From contig JAHXIQ010000001.1 in assembly GCA_025655555.1 (NCBI GenBank), positions 248,001 through 312,000 of the forward strand: a stretch of 64,000 bases of DNA. Reading direction: 5' to 3'. Below, one piece after another: positions 9,796-19,027 of the stretch (position 1 is the stretch's first letter; every line of letters starts with the position of its first letter). Under the pieces are notes generated by a model that had not been told where the DNA came from, searched no databases, and saw only the letters and a program-made list of their open reading frames with translations. Origin of the DNA: Candidatus Thiodiazotropha sp. (ex Myrtea sp. 'scaly one' KF741663) (GTDB lineage Bacteria; Pseudomonadota; Gammaproteobacteria; Chromatiales; Chromatiaceae). A program made the translations under genes and the position numbers.

Positions 9796-12137
9796 GCTTC
9801 CGCCTGCTCGGTTTGTTCTGGTTGTGCGGCCTGTTCCTCCAGAGGCAAGATCTCTACTTGCTTCTTCTTCAACTGAACGAGGAGCCATTCGAGTCCCTCA
9901 GAGATATAGCTAGGCACGACGATCTCGTCGAAACCTTCTACTTCGAGAACATCGAGCGCGAACTCTGCTTTCTTGCCGTCCTTGAGGGCAAGATACATTT
10001 GTTCACCAATCGCAGTTGCGCTACCTCCAGCTTGAATTGCTTCACGAAACTTGCGTACAAGCCCCCTCCCATTAAGAGCGGAGAAAACGGCGAGGTTCTC
10101 AAATGCGAGCGCATCCTCGAATGTATATGGATAGGCGGTTTCCGGCTCAGCAGCATCAGGTATTGTCACGGCCAAGGGTGTCTGGTAGGCGACGCGCACT
10201 GCAAATAGTGGATCACCGTCTACGCTAAGTGTCTTGTCCGTAACTTCAGCCTCCATAAGGGTGTCAACGTCATCATTACACGGCACCCAGGTCTTTAGTG
10301 TTGCATTGTTCGTCTTCTGGTTGGCACCCTTATTGGGCTGAACCGATTTCCCGCTGGTTTCATCAAGAGTATCCAGGTCGGTGATGATTAGCGTTAGCAG
10401 CCCAAGATGCTCAATCAGCGGCTTGAGACGATGAGCATGACTGCCACCTATCTCAAGAAGTGTTATGTAGCACTGGTTGAGCTCGTCGAAATGCGCACGG
10501 ATGAAGTTAGGAACAAGCATACGCTCCGCTGGCCCCTCCACAAGGATGGCAGCATCGGCGAAGAAAAGATCAGCATGCTGTGCGCGCAGATATCGCGTAA
10601 CGAACCGTTCAGTATCACTTCCTGATCCGAACACATCAGATAAGTTGATGACAGCAGAGACCGGCACCTTGGCTACCATACCAGCCGGTAGCCGACGGAA
10701 ATATCGCAGGCAGGAGAAGGACGTTTCATGTGCCACATGGCTCGAGTGGGTGCTGACTACAAGTTGGGTGCTTAAAATTTTGCTATCACCCAAGTCCTCA
10801 TGATCGCGTAGCACGTCATAGGCCTTTTTGATAAAAACCTGCTGGACCTGAGCATGGAGATGGGCTTCGGGCTCCTCTACTAACACCAGGTGGAGTGGTT
10901 CAGTACTAGTGATCGTTACACCTTTTGATGCTTTGCCGACGCGCATCCATGCGTCACGGAAGCTCATCAGTCTAAAGATCATTGAGATCAAATTTTGATA
11001 ACCGAGTCCGTTGCTAGCCTCTGGCAATCGGAGGAGAGGTGTGGTCGCACCATCCTCCGCAATCACATCAACCTCGAAGCTGATGGCTGCGCTGTGGTTG
11101 AGACCATCAATTGCTTTAAGGCGAGTTGATACCCGTGGACGAGGATCTGTCACACCGGGATATCCCATGCCTTCGACTTCAGTGAAGGCTTCCTTGAAAC
11201 TCTCGGTTAGTCGCTTGTCAAATGCATCTTGGGCGGCCTCAATTGCCTGGAGTGCCCCGAGATCTTTGGGGTCGGGCCCCTTGGTCGGATCGAGATGCTT
11301 GGCATAGTAGCTTCTCAGCTGGCCTGACAAGCGCCCCCCTGACGCAGCAGCTGGGGCGTCCTCGTCATCTTGGCCTGACTGTTCCTCGCCAAACCCGCGT
11401 TGTGCAGGTATGTCGTGCACGCGGATTAGACCGTCCAAGGGATCACCTTCGATCGGTAGCGAAGTGGCCGGTAATGCCTGCAGTCGCGCTTGGGACTTGT
11501 CAGGCGCGGTGAGTTTGGCAGGATCCAGTGGATAGGCACGGATTATGAAGTGGGTGGAGAGTCTCTTCCTAAGAAAGTCGACAAGGTTCTCCGGCCAAAT
11601 CGTTAGCTTTGGAGGGGCCTGAGGTGAATCAGCATCAGGATCTTCCGCCGCCGCAGCGGCTATTGCCGCTTCTTTCATCACTTCAGCGTCACTCATAACG
11701 CTGATGAAGTCCTTGTACAATAAATCGAGATCTTTGGGTTCGTAGCGTAACCGGACGCCTAACCTGCCGCCTTCCCACTCGAGCGTCGGAATAAGATCGC
11801 GGACATGATGCATCTCGCCGGTCTCGATGTGCAGCCATAGGTCAAGCGTCGGGAGAACGTTGACCCAGGGAGCGACGACCAGATCAATGACTTCCCCGTC
11901 ATTGTGCGCTGTAATCCAGCTCTTCCCAAGCGCATGAATATCGGGCCAGTGACACAGGGTAAAATCGTGTATTTCAAAGGGGCAGCGGCGTGGTGTCAGG
12001 AAGCGGCGCATTGCTAGCATTGCCGACGTCTTGCCACTATTGTTGGCTCCGACAAAAAGCGTTGTTGTGTTTGAAAGGTCAACGCGCGTCGACAGCAATT
12101 TTCTAAAATTGGCAATTTCGACAAACTCAATATGCAT
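9792..12137 (-). CDS. OLD-family ATPase with TOPRIM nuclease domain (GajA-like)
   Basis: The 781-aa protein begins with an ABC-type ATPase lobe: Walker A GANNSGKT at residues 30-37 and Walker B LVLVEEPEAHLHAQ followed by a D-loop/His switch region (VVSTHSSHVAHE). The C-terminal part is a TOPRIM nuclease: AAILVEGPAERMLVP with the catalytic glutamate, then LLEIGGSHAHRLKPLI and LIITDLDTLDE with the acidic pair. This order defines OLD nucleases. Class 2 OLD proteins sit beside UvrD-like helicases, as here. A 20-bp-class insert between the Walker motifs makes it about 200 aa longer than characterised GajA. The ATG at 12137 was preferred to an upstream TTG. A perfect -35-like TTGACA lies at 12219-12224 on the minus strand. 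Confidence 0.85.
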   Translation of the reverse strand: MHIEFVEIANFRKLLSTRVDLSNTTTLFVGANNSGKTSAMLAMRRFLTPRRCPFEIHDFTLCHWPDIHALGKSWITAHNDGEVIDLVVAPWVNVLPTLDLWLHIETGEMHHVRDLIPTLEWEGGRLGVRLRYEPKDLDLLYKDFISVMSDAEVMKEAAIAAAAAEDPDADSPQAPPKLTIWPENLVDFLRKRLSTHFIIRAYPLDPAKLTAPDKSQARLQALPATSLPIEGDPLDGLIRVHDIPAQRGFGEEQSGQDDEDAPAAASGGRLSGQLRSYYAKHLDPTKGPDPKDLGALQAIEAAQDAFDKRLTESFKEAFTEVEGMGYPGVTDPRPRVSTRLKAIDGLNHSAAISFEVDVIAEDGATTPLLRLPEASNGLGYQNLISMIFRLMSFRDAWMRVGKASKGVTITSTEPLHLVLVEEPEAHLHAQVQQVFIKKAYDVLRDHEDLGDSKILSTQLVVSTHSSHVAHETSFSCLRYFRRLPAGMVAKVPVSAVINLSDVFGSGSDTERFVTRYLRAQHADLFFADAAILVEGPAERMLVPNFIRAHFDELNQCYITLLEIGGSHAHRLKPLIEHLGLLTLIITDLDTLDETSGKSVQPNKGANQKTNNATLKTWVPCNDDVDTLMEAEVTDKTLSVDGDPLFAVRVAYQTPLAVTIPDAAEPETAYPYTFEDALAFENLAVFSALNGRGLVRKFREAIQAGGSATAIGEQMYLALKDGKKAEFALDVLEVEGFDEIVVPSYISEGLEWLLVQLKKKQVEILPLEEQAAQPEQTEQAEA

Positions 12138-12465
12138 CCAGCATTCTCCGTCCAAAATCTAAGGGTACTAAATCCTTATATGTCCGTGACAAATTCTACC
12201 ACTTCCATTCAAACATATTGTCAAGACTCTTAAGAAAACCGGGACAGATTTATTTTATTCGAAACTGGGCAACACGATAGTGGTGAACAGGTGGATCTAT
12301 TGAAGTAGGTGACCGGCTTAACGGGAATAATTTTTTTTATTATTGAGCCAGACTGCGTGATCTTTAGCCATCCATCCAATAGAGGATGCTCACCAGAGAC
12401 CCAGAAATCGCCTCCTGCCTTCCGCCTGATTCACTCACCAGAGCCCAATACGGAGAAGGATATTC
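12138..12465. other. Non-coding gap between the defence operon and the CNNM gene
   Basis: This 328-bp stretch is AT-rich near the defence operon (12150-12260), where the operon's promoter should lie. It contains GGGACAGATTTATTTTA near 12240, a phrase I associate with repetitive or transposon-related intergenic sequence in gammaproteobacteria. There is also a T-rich run at 12330-12340. No gene, no integrase and no copy of the tRNA 3' end was found in it. Confidence 0.5.
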
Positions 12466-13521
12466 TCATCCCTGGGAGTCGATATCGAGACCCATCTCAG
12501 CGGCCCGCTTGCGCCAGAGTCTGCGCGCCAGCTTGCGCATATCCTCGACCTTGTCCATCTCGTCGACGATCTCGATTCCGATCAGGGTCTCCAGCACGTC
12601 CTCCAGGGTCAGTATACCCTCCATGCCTCCGTACTCGTCGACGATGAGCAGGATGTGGCTGCGCTCTTCAAGCAGCAGCTCGAAAGCGTTCTGTAGGGAA
12701 CTGGTGTCGGGCAGTGCGGCCAGATGCCGGCGATAGATGGAAAGCGGTTTATCTGAGTTGCCACGGGCATGGGCCAGCAACAGGTCGCTGCGCAGGACGA
12801 ACCCGGTCACGTGGTCGCGCTCCCCCTCATAAACGGGAATACGGGAGAAGCGGCTGTCGCCGTGCATGTTGAAATAGTCTGCGACCGACAACGACTCATC
12901 CAGCGAGAAAACCACCAGACGGGGTGTCATCACATCGCTGACCCTGGCTTCTCTCAGGAGGAACAGGTTGTTGAGGATGAGTGATTCACGCTCCAGCAGC
13001 TTGCCCTCCTCCACACCGGCCTGGGCCATCGCCGCAAACTCATCCTGTCGAAACTGCCCATGCTGATGCCCCCGCGACAGCAGTTGCGTCAGCACAGCAG
13101 ACATCTTGATGAACGGATAGAGTATCCAGATGAGGAATTTCAGCAGATAGGCCGTGGACGGCGCCAACTGCCGCCAGTAGACCGCACCGATAGTCTTGGG
13201 AATGATTTCCGAGAAGATCAGGATCATCAGGGTGAGGACCGCAGACACCACCCCCAGATAGGCATCGCCGAACACCACCGTAGCCTGCGCGCCGGCACCG
13301 GCCGCACCGATGGTGTGTGCCGTCGTGTTCAGGGTCAGGATCGCCGCCAGCGGATCGTTGATGTTCCGCTTGAGCCGCTTGAGTAGCTTGGCGGCGCCGT
13401 TACCTTCCTGCTCCAACACCGAGATATAGGGATGGGTAACGCTCAGAATCACCGCTTCGGCGATGGAACAGAGGAAGGAAAAGCCCAGGGCTATCGAGAT
13501 ATAGACAAGAAGTAACAGCAT
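12466..13521 (-). CDS. CNNM/CorC-family membrane protein with CBS pair
   Basis: The N-terminal half (about residues 1-150) is the DUF21/CNNM transmembrane domain: MLLLLVYISIALGFSFLCSI, repeated small-residue-rich helices and the signature SEIIPKTIGAVYWRQLAP. Residues about 195-320 form two CBS motifs (VSDVMTPRLVVFSLDES; HILLIVDEYGGMEGILTLEDVLE). The protein stops at 351 aa and lacks the C-terminal CorC_HlyC domain. Relatives are linked to magnesium or cobalt transport. It stands alone with 150 bp or more of non-coding DNA on each side. Confidence 0.88.
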   Translation of the reverse strand: MLLLLVYISIALGFSFLCSIAEAVILSVTHPYISVLEQEGNGAAKLLKRLKRNINDPLAAILTLNTTAHTIGAAGAGAQATVVFGDAYLGVVSAVLTLMILIFSEIIPKTIGAVYWRQLAPSTAYLLKFLIWILYPFIKMSAVLTQLLSRGHQHGQFRQDEFAAMAQAGVEEGKLLERESLILNNLFLLREARVSDVMTPRLVVFSLDESLSVADYFNMHGDSRFSRIPVYEGERDHVTGFVLRSDLLLAHARGNSDKPLSIYRRHLAALPDTSSLQNAFELLLEERSHILLIVDEYGGMEGILTLEDVLETLIGIEIVDEMDKVEDMRKLARRLWRKRAAEMGLDIDSQG

Positions 13522-13675
13522 ACGCTAACCGGGGGGTTCAACCTTTTAGACAAATCCAACAGGTCCATTAAACGGATAACCACCCTGCAATGCAAATCGC
13601 TCAATGCGCAGCGGGAAAACGGGACCCACTGTGGATCACAATCCGCTCAACTCGATCCGGCATGGTGAGATATGA

Positions 13676-14569
13676 CTACTGCTTAAACAGCATACGCGCA
13701 TTTTCGAATCGGATTTTTTTTGCCATATCCGTCGGCAGTTCATCGAGCCATCCACGGTGAAAAGAGAGGAACCTCGGCAGCTCTTGCCAACCTGTGTCGG
13801 GCTCATCCCAGGGATTCAGCCGCTCTACCGGCCACACCGTGTCGGAACCGATCATGAAGCGATCGGCATAGCCGAGCACAAGTCTCCGCCACTCGGGTTT
13901 GAGTGACCCGTCATCATCGATCTGTCGAGCCACGTGGCGCCAGGGGTCACGCGCCGAAAGCTCAACCCAGAGGTTATCGCAGGCATCCAGACTGCGGGCT
14001 ACCTCTTCAGGTGGAAGAATCGAACCCGCATGGGCCCAGAGAAATCGTGTTTTCGGATGGGCCTGACAGAATCCAATCACATAGTTGGCTCGGGAGAACT
14101 CAGTATGCACCAGGACGGGGACATCGAATTCAGCCGCCAGCTGGAATAATTCAGTGATCACAGGGTTCTTCCAGTCGCTGATGAACCCGCCGATCATATG
14201 TACCTCGCCGATACCCTGATATTGTCCCGATGCCAGAGCTTGCCGGACACGCCCAATCAATGTGGGATCGTTATGCCAGGTGGACCACGCTTCCGAGAGG
14301 CGATAGATGCCGTAGATCGGTATGACTAAATCGGGAGCCAATGCCTCCAGTTCCAGCGCCAACTCCGGCGGAGTACCCGTGACAACGGCGAGTGAGACGC
14401 CGTTACGCTTGAGGATCTCAATGGCCTGTGCAGGTGTGGTTGTCTCTTTCTGATTCCATTTCCAGTGCAGATGAACATCCGCCAAAGGTAACAGTGACTG
14501 GCCGGATTGACCCGCAAGGGGCCAGACCAGCAGGGTGATCAATATGGCATTGAGTAGCGCTCGCAGCAT
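13676..14569 (-). CDS. Exported amidohydrolase-family protein
   Basis: The 297-aa product starts with a signal peptide (MLRALLNAILITLLVWPLAG) and then a metal-dependent hydrolase TIM barrel. The N-terminal DVHLHWKWN resembles the HxH motif of amidohydrolases. Further metal-site candidates are GIGEVHMIGG, VPVLVHTEF, RFLWAHAGS and MIGSDTVWP with the late aspartate. This order fits the amidohydrolase-2 (COG2159-like) group. The substrate is not predictable. The ATG at 14569 was preferred over a GTG at 14596 because it begins the signal peptide. Confidence 0.75.
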   Translation of the reverse strand: MLRALLNAILITLLVWPLAGQSGQSLLPLADVHLHWKWNQKETTTPAQAIEILKRNGVSLAVVTGTPPELALELEALAPDLVIPIYGIYRLSEAWSTWHNDPTLIGRVRQALASGQYQGIGEVHMIGGFISDWKNPVITELFQLAAEFDVPVLVHTEFSRANYVIGFCQAHPKTRFLWAHAGSILPPEEVARSLDACDNLWVELSARDPWRHVARQIDDDGSLKPEWRRLVLGYADRFMIGSDTVWPVERLNPWDEPDTGWQELPRFLSFHRGWLDELPTDMAKKIRFENARMLFKQ

Positions 14570-14833
14570 GGTTCCATGCTCGATAGTCAGGTTCACAAAA
14601 ACCAGTAACGGTTTCGATCAATAGAGCAATAAAGGGGACAGCCCCCTTATAGTGCAAAGTGGTAATAATAGTACGCCGTCAGAAATCTTTCCCTGTCTGT
14701 TTACTGAATTATGGAGACCATAACCCCTTAATCCCAGCTGGGATTGGTAGCGTAATCAGGCAGCGATTCTTCGCAGTCGATCAGTAGATAGTGAATCACC
14801 TATCATCTATCCAAGTGAATCTGTAACACCACC

Positions 14834-15487
14834 TTAAGCAGCTGTTTCAGTTGCAATACTCTGCCGCTCAAACGCCATGTATTGCTGAGTCAACTCAGCC
14901 ATATTCCGATAGAAAGGGATTTCAGCTTGATCCACAACGGCATCGCAGAACTGGTTTACCCAACATAATAGATGTTGTTCAAGAAATTGGTGTTGCACTG
15001 TCAAACAATATTCTGCCTGTTCGTGATCCCGCTGCCGCCACATGTCAGTTTCCCAATCCGCCAGCTTCTGCATAAACTCAAGTTCAACGCTGATATGATC
15101 AGGAAGACCGGTAAAGTCTTTCCCATAATCGAGGCCGGTTGTCTCGATAAATTTTTTCACTTCAACGGTCTTTACACCCCATAGACCACCCGTATCGCCA
15201 TCCATCTCGCTAAAGATAGACTCATGGGCCGAGATATGCGGACCAGGACCAACGAATAAGCGGGTATACTCTATTGCCAACGCTTCTATCACCTTGGACT
15301 CAGGGTCAGTATAGAATCTCTCACCTAACTCAACGCCCAAACCAGTGAAGGTCTCCGACAAACGGTGACTTCTCATTTCCTTGATGAGGTCCTTACTGGG
15401 TTCCTCCCGAAAAACAGTGCTCAACAGCCCGTAAATATCACTTCGCGACTTGGCATTATCTGCCAGCTCTTTCCAGTTAATTCCCAT
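14834..15487 (-). CDS. TorD/DmsD-family redox-enzyme chaperone
   Basis: This 217-aa all-helical protein belongs to the TorD family, cytoplasmic chaperones that bind the Tat signal of a molybdoenzyme and help cofactor insertion. The family signature is visible in EYTRLFVGPGPHISAHESIF, followed by VKKFIETTGLDYGKDFTGLPDHISVELEFM. It is the last gene of the leftward respiratory operon, directly after the molybdoenzyme it presumably serves. MGINWKEL at 15487 was chosen as the start because GAGGA lies five bases upstream. Confidence 0.9.
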   Translation of the reverse strand: MGINWKELADNAKSRSDIYGLLSTVFREEPSKDLIKEMRSHRLSETFTGLGVELGERFYTDPESKVIEALAIEYTRLFVGPGPHISAHESIFSEMDGDTGGLWGVKTVEVKKFIETTGLDYGKDFTGLPDHISVELEFMQKLADWETDMWRQRDHEQAEYCLTVQHQFLEQHLLCWVNQFCDAVVDQAEIPFYRNMAELTQQYMAFERQSIATETAA

Positions 15488-15508
15488 TTCAATCCTCCAC
15501 TCACTCTC

Positions 15509-15554
15509 AATCATTCGTAATGATTCAGCAGCCCCTTGTTTGGGACTGCTGAAT
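15509..15554 (-). other. Overlapping hairpins between the molybdoenzyme and torD-like genes
   Basis: ATTCAGCAG (15523-15531) pairs with CTGCTGAAT (15546-15554), with CCC/GGG continuing inward. AATCATT (15509-15515) pairs with AATGATT (15519-15525), so the two stems overlap at 15523-15525 and exclude one another. No U-run follows on the minus strand, so this is more likely an mRNA processing or stability element than a terminator. Confidence 0.5.
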
Positions 15555-15567
15555 GGTGACTGTCAAT

Positions 15568-18090
15568 TTATGCCTTGGCGACCCTTACTACGGTATCCAT
15601 CCACCTCTGCCCACCGCTAATCGGGTCTGAACTGTTCGGAATGATTGAATTGGGATGAATGCCATGTTTATCCCACCACATGTTCTTGGCATCCGGATCT
15701 GCGGCTGCGCCACCGGGTGTGGGAGAACTTTTACCCGACCCGTAGATGCCGGAATGCTGACGCCCAAAGTGATGTGAAATGGCGATGATGCCCGGAATGA
15801 TACCTTCGGTGACATGTGCCGTGGTTATTATCTCACCGAGGTCACTGGCCACCTTAATACGATCACCATCCTTGATGCCGCGATCGGCAGCGGTCTTGCT
15901 GTTGATCCAGGCTGGGTTGTCGTGCTTGATCTCAGAGAGCCACTTACAATGTGCTGTACGAGAATGGGTATGGACGGCAACCTTGTAGGTCGTCAGATGT
16001 AAATCATCCTTACCCATCTTCTGATGCTCAGGTATCGGCGTATAGGTCGGGAACGGCGGGAAGCCCTTGGCCGCGAAGTTGTCGGAGTAGAAGTCAAGCA
16101 AGCCGGACTTTAAGAACGATGTGTTCGGTGGATAGGCTTTGCGTGGCGTTCCCTCAATATTCTGCGCGACATAGGCATCCTTGGCTCCTTCTACGCCCAG
16201 GTAACCTTTACTCTTGGCTTCGGCCTCGCTGACCCCCGCCTTCTTGTAGTTCCAGTAGACGCCTGTTTTTTCATCGAGAATGACACCATCGCCGGAAACA
16301 TCAACCTTGGCCTCATAAAAACCGAAATTGGGCTTGGCGTTCTTGTCGTGCCAGACACCATGCTTCTTCATGTATTCGAAGCCACCGGCCTCCTTGACAC
16401 CCGGTGTCATTTCGCAGGCCTGACGGACATACTCCTCCTTGGTCGAATAAACCAGTTCGATACCCAACCGTTTCGCCAAACCGGCAAAGATCTCACCCTG
16501 GTCCCGCGCTTCACCCAACGGTTTAATGAGGGGTTGTCGGATGTAAAACTCGGCAACACCGGTCGGCGATACCATATCTTCTGTATCCCACCTTTCCAGA
16601 TAGGTGACATCCGGCAGGATAAGGTCGGCGTATTGCGAAGACTCGTCATAAACGATGTTTGAATTCACATAGAAGGGGATCAAGCTCTCATCCTTCAACA
16701 CCGCTTCAGCCTCTTTATTGTTTCCGTTGATGAAGGCTTGGTTGTTACAGCTCGACCAGTAGACTTTGGGTCTGCCATTTTGACCGTCCTTGATCATCGG
16801 AAGGTTCTGCTGGCTGACTTGATGCGTGGGAAAAGCCGCTTCACCGGGGAAACCATTCACGATATCCAGACCTTTTTGTACTTTGGCTTTAGGTGAGTGG
16901 GGTGTCTTCCAACCGGCACCGACGCCCATAACCCGTCCGCCTTTTCTATCGAGGTTATTGGTGATCGCCGACAGTAACATCGCTGCTCGTTCCTGATCTG
17001 CACCATGATAATGCATGACGGTGCCACGATAACCGATCAAACAGGCCGATTTAGCCTTGGCGTAGCCGCGTGCAATCTGCTTGATCTTGTCGGCCGGCAC
17101 ACCACTTTTCTTTGCAGCGAACTCCGGTGTGAACTTGGCAACATGCTCCTTGATAGCCGCGATTTTTTCATCATCAGAGGCATGATAATCCGGTGACACA
17201 CGCATATATTTGAGATGATCTCTACGGAACAATTTTTCGTTCATGATGACGTTGACCATGGAAAGCATCACAAGACCATCCATGCCCACATTGATGGGGA
17301 TCCACTCGGTTGACTTGGCAGCCGTGTTGGAAAGGCGCACATCAAAGGTGTATAGCGGGACGTTGCGGTCAACCATTGCACTAATCAGACGTTGCGAAGT
17401 GGGAATGTGGTTGGTATGCGTCTCGAACTGGTTCGAACCAAAATTGACCACGAAATCGGTATGATCGTAGTCCCAGTTATCGTACATCCCTCCCCACAAG
17501 CTCTCCTGGCCAACCCATTTCGGCCCCTCACAGACCGATGTGTGGGTACCAATGGTATGAGAGCCGAAGGCATCCATAAAATCGTGCATGATCGAGGACT
17601 GGCTGCCTTTGTGACGACCGTACTGGTACATAAACAGCTCTGGTGTACCGGCATCAAGCAGCGGCTTGAGCTTGGATGCCATAAGATCCAGCGCCTCGTC
17701 CCAGGAGACTCTCTTCCATTTATGTTCACCGCGCTTGCCCACCCGTAACATCGGATAGAGAATACGATCCGGGAAGTAGACATGATTGACACCGGCTTGT
17801 CCCTTGGCGCAAAGCTTGCCGAGGGTGCGGATAGAGTCCGGGTGTCCCTCCAGTTTCACCAGACGGCCATCTTCAACATAGCCCATCATGGCATCACGGG
17901 TCACACACTGCCAACACGCGGTGGGGATTGCCTGCAACTCTTTCTTTGTGGTTGGGGAAAAATCACGACCACCTGCCTGCAGCTTGATCGATCCGGCCAA
18001 TGCGCCTTGACTAAAACCCAATCCTGCAGCCAGTGCACTGCCGCCACCTGCTGCCAATTTAATAAAATTACGACGATTTAATTTTTTCAT
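15568..18090 (-). CDS. Tat-exported molybdopterin oxidoreductase (DMSO reductase superfamily), unknown substrate
   Basis: The 840-aa catalytic subunit starts with a Tat signal (MKKLNRRNFIKLAAGGG). The [4Fe-4S] ligand spacing is canonical (x2, x3, x27), but the residues are C59, C62, D66 and C94: the third cysteine is aspartate. Cys187 in HTSVCEGPKW is the likely molybdenum ligand, as in the Psr/Phs/Arr branch. C-terminal motifs AHCKWLSEIKHDNPAWIN and NSIIPNSSDPISG belong to the molydopterin dinucleotide-binding domain. It lies 32 bp after its ferredoxin partner gene. The substrate could be a sulfur, selenium or arsenic oxyanion; the sequence alone does not decide. ATG 18090 has AGAGGAAT upstream and was preferred to ATG 18111. 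Confidence 0.9.
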   Translation of the reverse strand: MKKLNRRNFIKLAAGGGSALAAGLGFSQGALAGSIKLQAGGRDFSPTTKKELQAIPTACWQCVTRDAMMGYVEDGRLVKLEGHPDSIRTLGKLCAKGQAGVNHVYFPDRILYPMLRVGKRGEHKWKRVSWDEALDLMASKLKPLLDAGTPELFMYQYGRHKGSQSSIMHDFMDAFGSHTIGTHTSVCEGPKWVGQESLWGGMYDNWDYDHTDFVVNFGSNQFETHTNHIPTSQRLISAMVDRNVPLYTFDVRLSNTAAKSTEWIPINVGMDGLVMLSMVNVIMNEKLFRRDHLKYMRVSPDYHASDDEKIAAIKEHVAKFTPEFAAKKSGVPADKIKQIARGYAKAKSACLIGYRGTVMHYHGADQERAAMLLSAITNNLDRKGGRVMGVGAGWKTPHSPKAKVQKGLDIVNGFPGEAAFPTHQVSQQNLPMIKDGQNGRPKVYWSSCNNQAFINGNNKEAEAVLKDESLIPFYVNSNIVYDESSQYADLILPDVTYLERWDTEDMVSPTGVAEFYIRQPLIKPLGEARDQGEIFAGLAKRLGIELVYSTKEEYVRQACEMTPGVKEAGGFEYMKKHGVWHDKNAKPNFGFYEAKVDVSGDGVILDEKTGVYWNYKKAGVSEAEAKSKGYLGVEGAKDAYVAQNIEGTPRKAYPPNTSFLKSGLLDFYSDNFAAKGFPPFPTYTPIPEHQKMGKDDLHLTTYKVAVHTHSRTAHCKWLSEIKHDNPAWINSKTAADRGIKDGDRIKVASDLGEIITTAHVTEGIIPGIIAISHHFGRQHSGIYGSGKSSPTPGGAAADPDAKNMWWDKHGIHPNSIIPNSSDPISGGQRWMDTVVRVAKA

Positions 18091-18122
18091 ATCAATTCCT
18101 CTCTCATACATGCCACAGGGGA

Positions 18123-18974
18123 CTAAACAATCTGATCCACAAAGTGGTCAAGTTTGCCCTTCTTCCGCTGTGTATAGAGGGTCTTTAAGATGTTATCCGG
18201 ATCAATATAGAACACATGCGGTTTGGTTCCCTCCTCAGCAAGCAACACGTTATCGGGTGTGGCAAGATTGTGCTCTTTCACAAGTTTCGAAACATGACTG
18301 TTTGGATCGTTAAGATCACCGAAGATACGCGCACGTCCCTGACAGGTATTGACACAGGATGGCTCTACACCGTTGTCGACTCGATGTGCGCACATATCAC
18401 ACTTGTCCGCGGCCTGTTTGGTAGGATCACCACCGGCTTTGACAAAGGGGTCGAATGAACGAACGCCATACGGGCAGGCATCAATACATTTGCCACAGCC
18501 GATACACTTCTCTTTATCGATCAGGATCAAGCCATCCGGTCGTTTGTATGTGGCACCGACACGATAGCGAATTGTCTTGCCATCAGCAGTCTTGAACTTG
18601 GCGCGTTCACCGGGATATTCAGGACAGGCTTTCACACAAGGCGGAACACCATCCTTTTTGTTCCCTTCACAGTGATTGCACATCAAAGGCAAAAACATCT
18701 TCTTGGTATTCGGGAAGGTACCCATGGTCTTCTCTTGAATAACCGCCCTGAATCGGCCAAGAGAGACCCTGTTCTCCGACTTACATGCCACCGTACAGGC
18801 TCTACAGCCTATACATCGCCTGAGATCCATGACCATTGCCCAGCGGGGGGCTTTCTTTTGCGCCGCCTCAAGATTTACTGTGGGTGTCGCCAATGCTGCA
18901 GCACCAGCAGCTGCGGTACCGACGCCACCTAGAAATTTGCGTCGACTGATTTCCGGTTGTTTCTGATCACTCAT
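18123..18974 (-). CDS. Four-cluster ferredoxin subunit of the molybdoenzyme
   Basis: The 283-aa protein has its own Tat-like leader (SRRKFLGGVGTAAAGAAAL) and four cysteine groups for [4Fe-4S] clusters: CIGCRACTVAC, CNHC with CVKAC, CIGCGKCIDACP and CDMC with CVNTC. This is the DmsB/PsrB/NrfC layout that wires the molybdenum subunit to a quinol-linked partner. A twin-arginine-type leader on the iron-sulfur subunit suggests export together with or beside the catalytic subunit. It lies between the multiheme cytochrome and the molybdoenzyme genes. Confidence 0.93.
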   Translation of the reverse strand: MSDQKQPEISRRKFLGGVGTAAAGAAALATPTVNLEAAQKKAPRWAMVMDLRRCIGCRACTVACKSENRVSLGRFRAVIQEKTMGTFPNTKKMFLPLMCNHCEGNKKDGVPPCVKACPEYPGERAKFKTADGKTIRYRVGATYKRPDGLILIDKEKCIGCGKCIDACPYGVRSFDPFVKAGGDPTKQAADKCDMCAHRVDNGVEPSCVNTCQGRARIFGDLNDPNSHVSKLVKEHNLATPDNVLLAEEGTKPHVFYIDPDNILKTLYTQRKKGKLDHFVDQIV

Positions 18975-19027
18975 ATTGTTCTCTCCTCATCCTCCACGAT
19001 AATTGTTGGCGCTACAGATCTAACGCC

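Noticed and set aside
7791-12465. Integrated mobile island with attachment-site repeat at the tRNA
   Set aside because: No integrase and no second copy of the tRNA 3' end was found on the far side of the defence genes.
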